This document shows positions 60,937-64,000 of a stretch of 64,000 bases of DNA, in pieces. The DNA is from Tianweitania sediminis (GTDB lineage: Bacteria; Pseudomonadota; Alphaproteobacteria; Rhizobiales; Rhizobiaceae): contig NZ_JAGIYY010000007.1 in the NCBI RefSeq assembly GCF_017813335.1, positions 62,001 to 126,000 on the forward strand, written 5' to 3'. The position numbers were made by a program, and so were the translations under genes. The notes beneath the pieces are model-generated. The model saw only the letters and a list, made by a program, of their open reading frames with translations, was not told the origin of the DNA and did no database searches. Positions within the stretch are counted from its first letter, which is position 1. Every line of letters starts with the position of its first letter.

Positions 60937-61392
60937 CCCAATAGAGCCTGGTCTTGTGGTCGTGCGGCAGCCCCTTCTTCAACGGCCGGGCACAGAGATG
61001 GCCGCACGCTGAAGGCTCTTTCCTTGCTGGCCTTGACATGCCCGACGATGATGGCGGCCGGATCGATCGGCTTGGCCGGAGCCGCCCAGTTCATGGCTAA
61101 CACTCAGCCTCACGCTCCAACGAGTGCCTACACCCTCGACTCCTGAACCCTGAAACAACCAATCAATCTGGAATCTGACAACCTAATCATCTCATCTCCC
61201 GACTACGACAGAGATCGCTGCTCAACGTTTTGTCCGCCTCTCCAGGTCAAAGGACCTGGAACGAGTTCGCGAAACCCAGCACCAGTTCGTGAAACCTGGA
61301 GCGCTGACAAACAGGCGGCTAACTCTGGATTTCTCTTAAACACGCATTATACTGCGTCGCTGTTTACTGCGTATTCTGTTCCGTCTTCGGTT
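60937..61392. other. non-coding region upstream of the XRE genes
   Basis: No convincing gene. A minus-strand frame (60909-61103) starting MNWAAPAKPIDPAAIIVGHVK has protein-like look in its first 30 residues but then runs antisense to mucR; it may be another relic. The rest holds a TCCAGGTC/GACCTGGA hairpin (61241-61260), the direct repeats described separately, and an AT-rich promoter-like part with TACTGCGT at 61350 and 61365. Confidence 0.45.
61264..61296 (+). repeat. direct repeat pair, AGTTCGYGAAACC, 20 bases apart
   Basis: AGTTCGCGAAACC (61264-61276) and AGTTCGTGAAACC (61284-61296) differ in one base and start exactly two helical turns apart, about 100 bases upstream of an XRE-family gene. 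This spacing favours binding of two regulator units on one DNA face. Confidence 0.55.
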
Positions 61393-61647
61393 ATGAAGCT
61401 GAGGACGGTGGTGGCGCAGAACCTGCGGCGGATGCGCCACATCAAAGGGATGTCGCAGGAGGAATTGGCTGCGCAAGCGGGCCTGTATCGCACCTATGTC
61501 GGCCGCCTGGAGCGTGAAGTTCATTCTCCGACCGTCGACATGCTGGAGAAGTTGGCTGAGATTCTCGATATTGCCCCGACCGACTTCTTCATCGACCCAC
61601 CTCCGCCGATCCCGGAGGCGCCCGCGCGGAAACGAAAACGGTCCTGA
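61393..61647 (+). CDS. XRE-family transcriptional regulator
   Basis: An 84-residue protein that is almost only a helix-turn-helix domain (about 8-63): RMRHIKGMSQEELAAQAGL, then TYVGRLEREVHSPTVDMLEKLAEIL. The tail is Pro/Arg-rich. Single-domain XRE proteins of this kind control plasmid or phage functions, often their own promoter, where direct repeats are present. Confidence 0.85.
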   Translation: MKLRTVVAQNLRRMRHIKGMSQEELAAQAGLYRTYVGRLEREVHSPTVDMLEKLAEILDIAPTDFFIDPPPPIPEAPARKRKRS

Positions 61648-61999
61648 TCCTGTTGACGTTCTCGTCGGACACCGACTGCGAACCCGCCGCCAATCTCTAG
61701 GTTTGAGCCAGAGGAAATTGGGAGAGACTCTGGGCGTCACCTTTCAGCAGATTCAGAAGTATGAGCGCGGCATGAATCGCATTGCGGTCACGACGCTTGT
61801 ACGTGCGGCCGCGGTTCTCGACGCACCGCTGTCCTTCTTCCTGGAAGGCATAGGGCCGCAGCGACAGGAACCCGAGCGACCAACGCTGTATGGACGCGAC
61901 GCCAGGCTGGCCCAGGCGCTTGCTGGAATCGAGGATCGGAGGGTTCGTGCCGCGGTCAGGACGTTGGTGCGCGCTCTGTCCACAGAGCGACAACCGTAG
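61646..61999 (+). CDS. second XRE-family regulator, start unclear
   Basis: The frame encodes VGHRLRTRRQSLGLSQRKLGETLGVTFQQIQKYERGMNRI (in parts), an HTH of the SinR/C1 type, then FFLEGIGPQ and a helical tail of 118 residues in all. No ATG, GTG or TTG sits just before the domain. The nearest in-frame ATG (61496) lies deep inside the upstream XRE gene. The gene may have lost its start, or uses a long overlap. Confidence 0.6.
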   Translation, partial: DPVDVLVGHRLRTRRQSLGLSQRKLGETLGVTFQQIQKYERGMNRIAVTTLVRAAAVLDAPLSFFLEGIGPQRQEPERPTLYGRDARLAQALAGIEDRRVRAAVRTLVRALSTERQP

Positions 62000-62027
62000 C
62001 AGCAGGAAGCAGCCCGCGAACGTTCAG

Positions 62028-62285
62028 CTAGGTTCGCAAAATCGACCAGCCCGATGCATCGATCACAACGACGTCGCCCGCAGCAAAGCGATCATTATTA
62101 AGCGCGGACTGCGATACGGATTTTCCGTGCTCGATCTTTTGCCAATGGCCTGCTCGAGGGCGCGCGATTTCGGCGCCGTCACACGCCTTGGCCACTAGTT
62201 GGCTGCGGACGCCGAATTGCCCGGCAATATCGGTCATCGGCTTGGACCAAACGAGCTTGTAGAGCTCCTCCCTGGTAGGTCTCAT
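62028..62285 (-). CDS. hypothetical protein with TREELYxLVW domain, probably truncated
   Basis: An 85-residue protein. The first 55 residues (TREELYKLVWSKPMTDIAGQFGV, then RPRAGHWQKIEHGK) belong to a domain that opens many longer plasmid-borne hypothetical proteins and looks like a helix-turn-helix. The rest is unrelated to that family and ends early, which suggests truncation. Confidence 0.55.
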   Translation of the reverse strand: MRPTREELYKLVWSKPMTDIAGQFGVRSQLVAKACDGAEIARPRAGHWQKIEHGKSVSQSALNNDRFAAGDVVVIDASGWSILRT

Positions 62286-62357
62286 CTCTTCCCCGTCCGG
62301 AATAGACCAAAGGGCGGCAGTAATTCCGGCATGGGCGTTCTCCCAGCTGGCCGGTGC

Positions 62358-64000
62358 CTACCGTTCGCGAGCATCGCGTTCTCGATCTCGCCGCTCCTGA
62401 AGCTCCAGCTCGATCTGGCGGAGGCGAGGCATCCGCTGCTGAGGCGGATCTGCCCGATACTCGTCGTTCGACCTGGCGGCGGCGTGCCCGGTCCGGTCAG
62501 ACTGCCTGGGAACACCCTGCGCATCGTCACCGCGAGCCAACTGTGCTTCCTCGCGGCGTCGGCTCTCCATGTGAATCTCGTTGTTGAGGTCGGGCATGAC
62601 ATTTCTCGCTTCCATCATGTAGGAATTGCTGTCCAGCGCCTCCCTGGCCGCGCGCTGGAGCAGCGCGTCATGCCGGCTCTCGGCCTCATCCAGTTTCGCG
62701 ACCCGCGCATCGTATTCTGCCTGGTTGCTCCCATAGTTCGGGGAACCTGACTGACGCTCCTCCCGGACCTGGTAGAGATCGCGAACGGCGCCGGCGGCAT
62801 CGTCGATCTGTGCGAATAGCTCCTTCGCCGAGTGGACCGCGTCCTCGCCATGACGCTCGGCGGAATGATCGTCCCGAAAGCGCAGGTTCGGATAGCGAAC
62901 CTGACGGCTTTGGACCTCATCGCGAATAGCTACATGCAAATTCTCTTCGCTCTTTGAGAGCTCGTAGAGATACGTGTTTCCATCGAGTGCGGCCCGTGCA
63001 TAGCGCGTCATCACGCCCTCATATTGCTCCAGCGTATCGCGATACACCGCTCCTACGACATCGCGATATTCATCGGTTGTCCGTTCCCGAACGATGCTCC
63101 ACCCTGCTCGGCTGACCTCGTTAGTGGCGTAGGAGAATGCGGCATCGGCTACATCAAGATCTGCCAGGATCTTGTTGCCTTCGCGCACGGCCTGCTCGCC
63201 ATGACGCGTGATGGCCTCGGCGAAGCTATTGTCCGGCGAGAGGGCGGCCGCCATATTCGCATAGCCGAGCAGAGCTTTCTCGTGAGGCGAACTGCCGTCA
63301 TTCTCCCTCCTGGCAAATGGCTCTCGCGCTGTTCGAAGCGCCTGTTCCAGCTGCCCGAATTCAGCCCAGGCCGTCTCGGATGTCCCGCTGGCACGACCGT
63401 GGGCTGTGTCGCCCGATTCCCCTTTGACGAGATCCGATTTGAACTTTGCGAGGCCAAGCTCGTAAGCGCCCAACATCTCCGCGTCGCCTCTGGCGACATC
63501 CGGTACAGGCAGACCATCCCTGCCGGCGATCAGGGATGCGTCCCGCTTTTCGAGGTGGGCGATGCGGTCGTGAAGGACCTGATCCTTCTCCGCAGCCTCG
63601 CGCAGATATTGGTTTGCCTTGTTCACGGTCAGCACGGCCGCCTTCCATAGGGCACTATCCAGCTGACTTTGATGTTTTTCGAGCTGGATCTGGTGCTTCA
63701 TCGCCTTCAGCTCGGAAAGTTCGCCAGCAGGAGCGGTGGGGGCCAAGTCGCGAGCCGCGGCGATCTCGACCAGCAGTTCCTGCGCCTTGGCGCGGGCAAG
63801 GTCCCGAGATGCTGTGGCGTCGTCCCGCTGCTCATCCAGCGCTTTCACCGGCTCCCCATGAGGACCCTCGGCTTCCTGTGAAGCCATACGGTCGGCCGAC
63901 TCTCGCAGTCCTCGATCGATCCACTCGTTCAGTTGCGGATCGCCTTCGGCATAGTCACGGATGTGCTGGTTGCCGTTCAGCGCGAGCTCCACGCCCTTAC
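62358..64000 (-). CDS. large coiled-coil protein, partial; possible relaxase C-terminal region
   Basis: The frame is open to the right edge, so the N-terminus is missing. The visible 547 or so residues are polar and helical with no membrane segment. Four imperfect repeats are visible: NGNQHIRDYAEGDPQLNEWI, NKANQYLREAAEKDQVLHDRI, DGNTYLYELSKSEENLHVAI and DSNSYMMEARNVMPDLNNEI (each N-x-x-[HY]-[ILM], a gap, then L-x-x-x-I). No relaxase His cluster or helicase motif lies in this part. The plasmid context makes the C-terminal region of a large TraA/MobA-type relaxase likely, but this is inference. Confidence 0.55.
   Translation of the reverse strand, partial: KGVELALNGNQHIRDYAEGDPQLNEWIDRGLRESADRMASQEAEGPHGEPVKALDEQRDDATASRDLARAKAQELLVEIAAARDLAPTAPAGELSELKAMKHQIQLEKHQSQLDSALWKAAVLTVNKANQYLREAAEKDQVLHDRIAHLEKRDASLIAGRDGLPVPDVARGDAEMLGAYELGLAKFKSDLVKGESGDTAHGRASGTSETAWAEFGQLEQALRTAREPFARRENDGSSPHEKALLGYANMAAALSPDNSFAEAITRHGEQAVREGNKILADLDVADAAFSYATNEVSRAGWSIVRERTTDEYRDVVGAVYRDTLEQYEGVMTRYARAALDGNTYLYELSKSEENLHVAIRDEVQSRQVRYPNLRFRDDHSAERHGEDAVHSAKELFAQIDDAAGAVRDLYQVREERQSGSPNYGSNQAEYDARVAKLDEAESRHDALLQRAAREALDSNSYMMEARNVMPDLNNEIHMESRRREEAQLARGDDAQGVPRQSDRTGHAAARSNDEYRADPPQQRMPRLRQIELELQERRDRERDARER

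Noticed and set aside
60563-61039. 158-codon minus-strand ORF across the mucR relic
   Set aside because: It is antisense to recognisable mucR fragments for most of its length and its composition is not protein-like.
1-64000. CRISPR array
   Set aside because: No series of regularly spaced identical repeats and no cas genes were seen.
1-64000. Complete insertion sequence
   Set aside because: No DDE transposase with flanking inverted repeats was recognised; mobility here rests on tyrosine recombinases and conjugation genes.

Overview
The window looks like part of a large repABC plasmid or chromid from a member of the Hyphomicrobiales (Rhizobiales; Phyllobacteriaceae or Brucellaceae-like). The reasons are a complete repABC replication and partition cassette, a VirB/VirD4 type IV secretion operon, a decayed MucR/Ros gene, high-GC codon use and alphaproteobacterial protein families throughout. 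No rRNA or tRNA gene was seen.

Layout. (1) 1-24 kb is a catabolic island: two acyl-CoA dehydrogenases, a class III CoA-transferase, a dedicated electron-transfer flavoprotein (etfBA), a glycolate-oxidase-type FAD enzyme, an aldehyde dehydrogenase, a Liv-type ABC importer (binding protein, two permeases, two ATPases), an FMN alpha-hydroxy-acid oxidase, two SDRs, an FAH-family enzyme, a thiamine-diphosphate enzyme, an enoyl-CoA hydratase and an MHS-type transporter. Five copies of an operator-like dyad (TCTAAC-N4-GTTAGA and variants) lie in four of its promoter regions, which suggests one regulon under a regulator not in the window. A scar of two unrelated gene fragments (CoA-transferase N-terminus joined to the C-terminus of quinoprotein glucose dehydrogenase) lies near 21.8 kb. 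(2) 24.1-29.9 kb is a recombination module: ScpB, DUF1403, two tyrosine recombinases, an unrecognised 362-residue protein and two long palindromes. (3) 29.9-36.4 kb is plasmid maintenance: a RES/Xre toxin-antitoxin pair, a dnaB paralogue, repC, a candidate countertranscribed RNA, two candidate parS palindromes, repB and repA. (4) 36.8-40.4 kb is a compact four-gene signalling operon (response regulator, FkbM methyltransferase, SUOX-fold exported protein, histidine kinase) with a divergent small ORF. (5) 40.5-55.8 kb is conjugation: a TrbM-like protein, three exported SNase-fold proteins, then virB1-B2-B3-B4-(second lytic transglycosylase)-B5-B7-B6-B8-B9-B10-B11-virD4, most joined by start/stop overlaps. 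virB4 carries an in-frame amber codon. (6) 55.8-64 kb is cargo and decay: a frameshifted relic, an APC permease, a cysteine-bearing membrane protein, a SCO copper chaperone, an FAD monooxygenase, DUF454 and mucR pseudogenes, two XRE-type regulators, and a large coiled-coil protein that runs off the right edge.

How the parts work together. The island probably imports an acid through Liv or MHS carriers, activates it by CoA transfer, oxidises it with acyl-CoA dehydrogenases that pass electrons to the co-encoded ETF, and processes hydroxy or oxo intermediates with the oxidases, SDRs, lyase-like enzyme and aldehyde dehydrogenase. The substrate cannot be named from sequence alone. repABC, RES/Xre and the recombinases would keep and rearrange the replicon. 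The T4SS could transfer it, but the amber codon and the lack of an intact relaxase domain in view leave current self-transfer in doubt.
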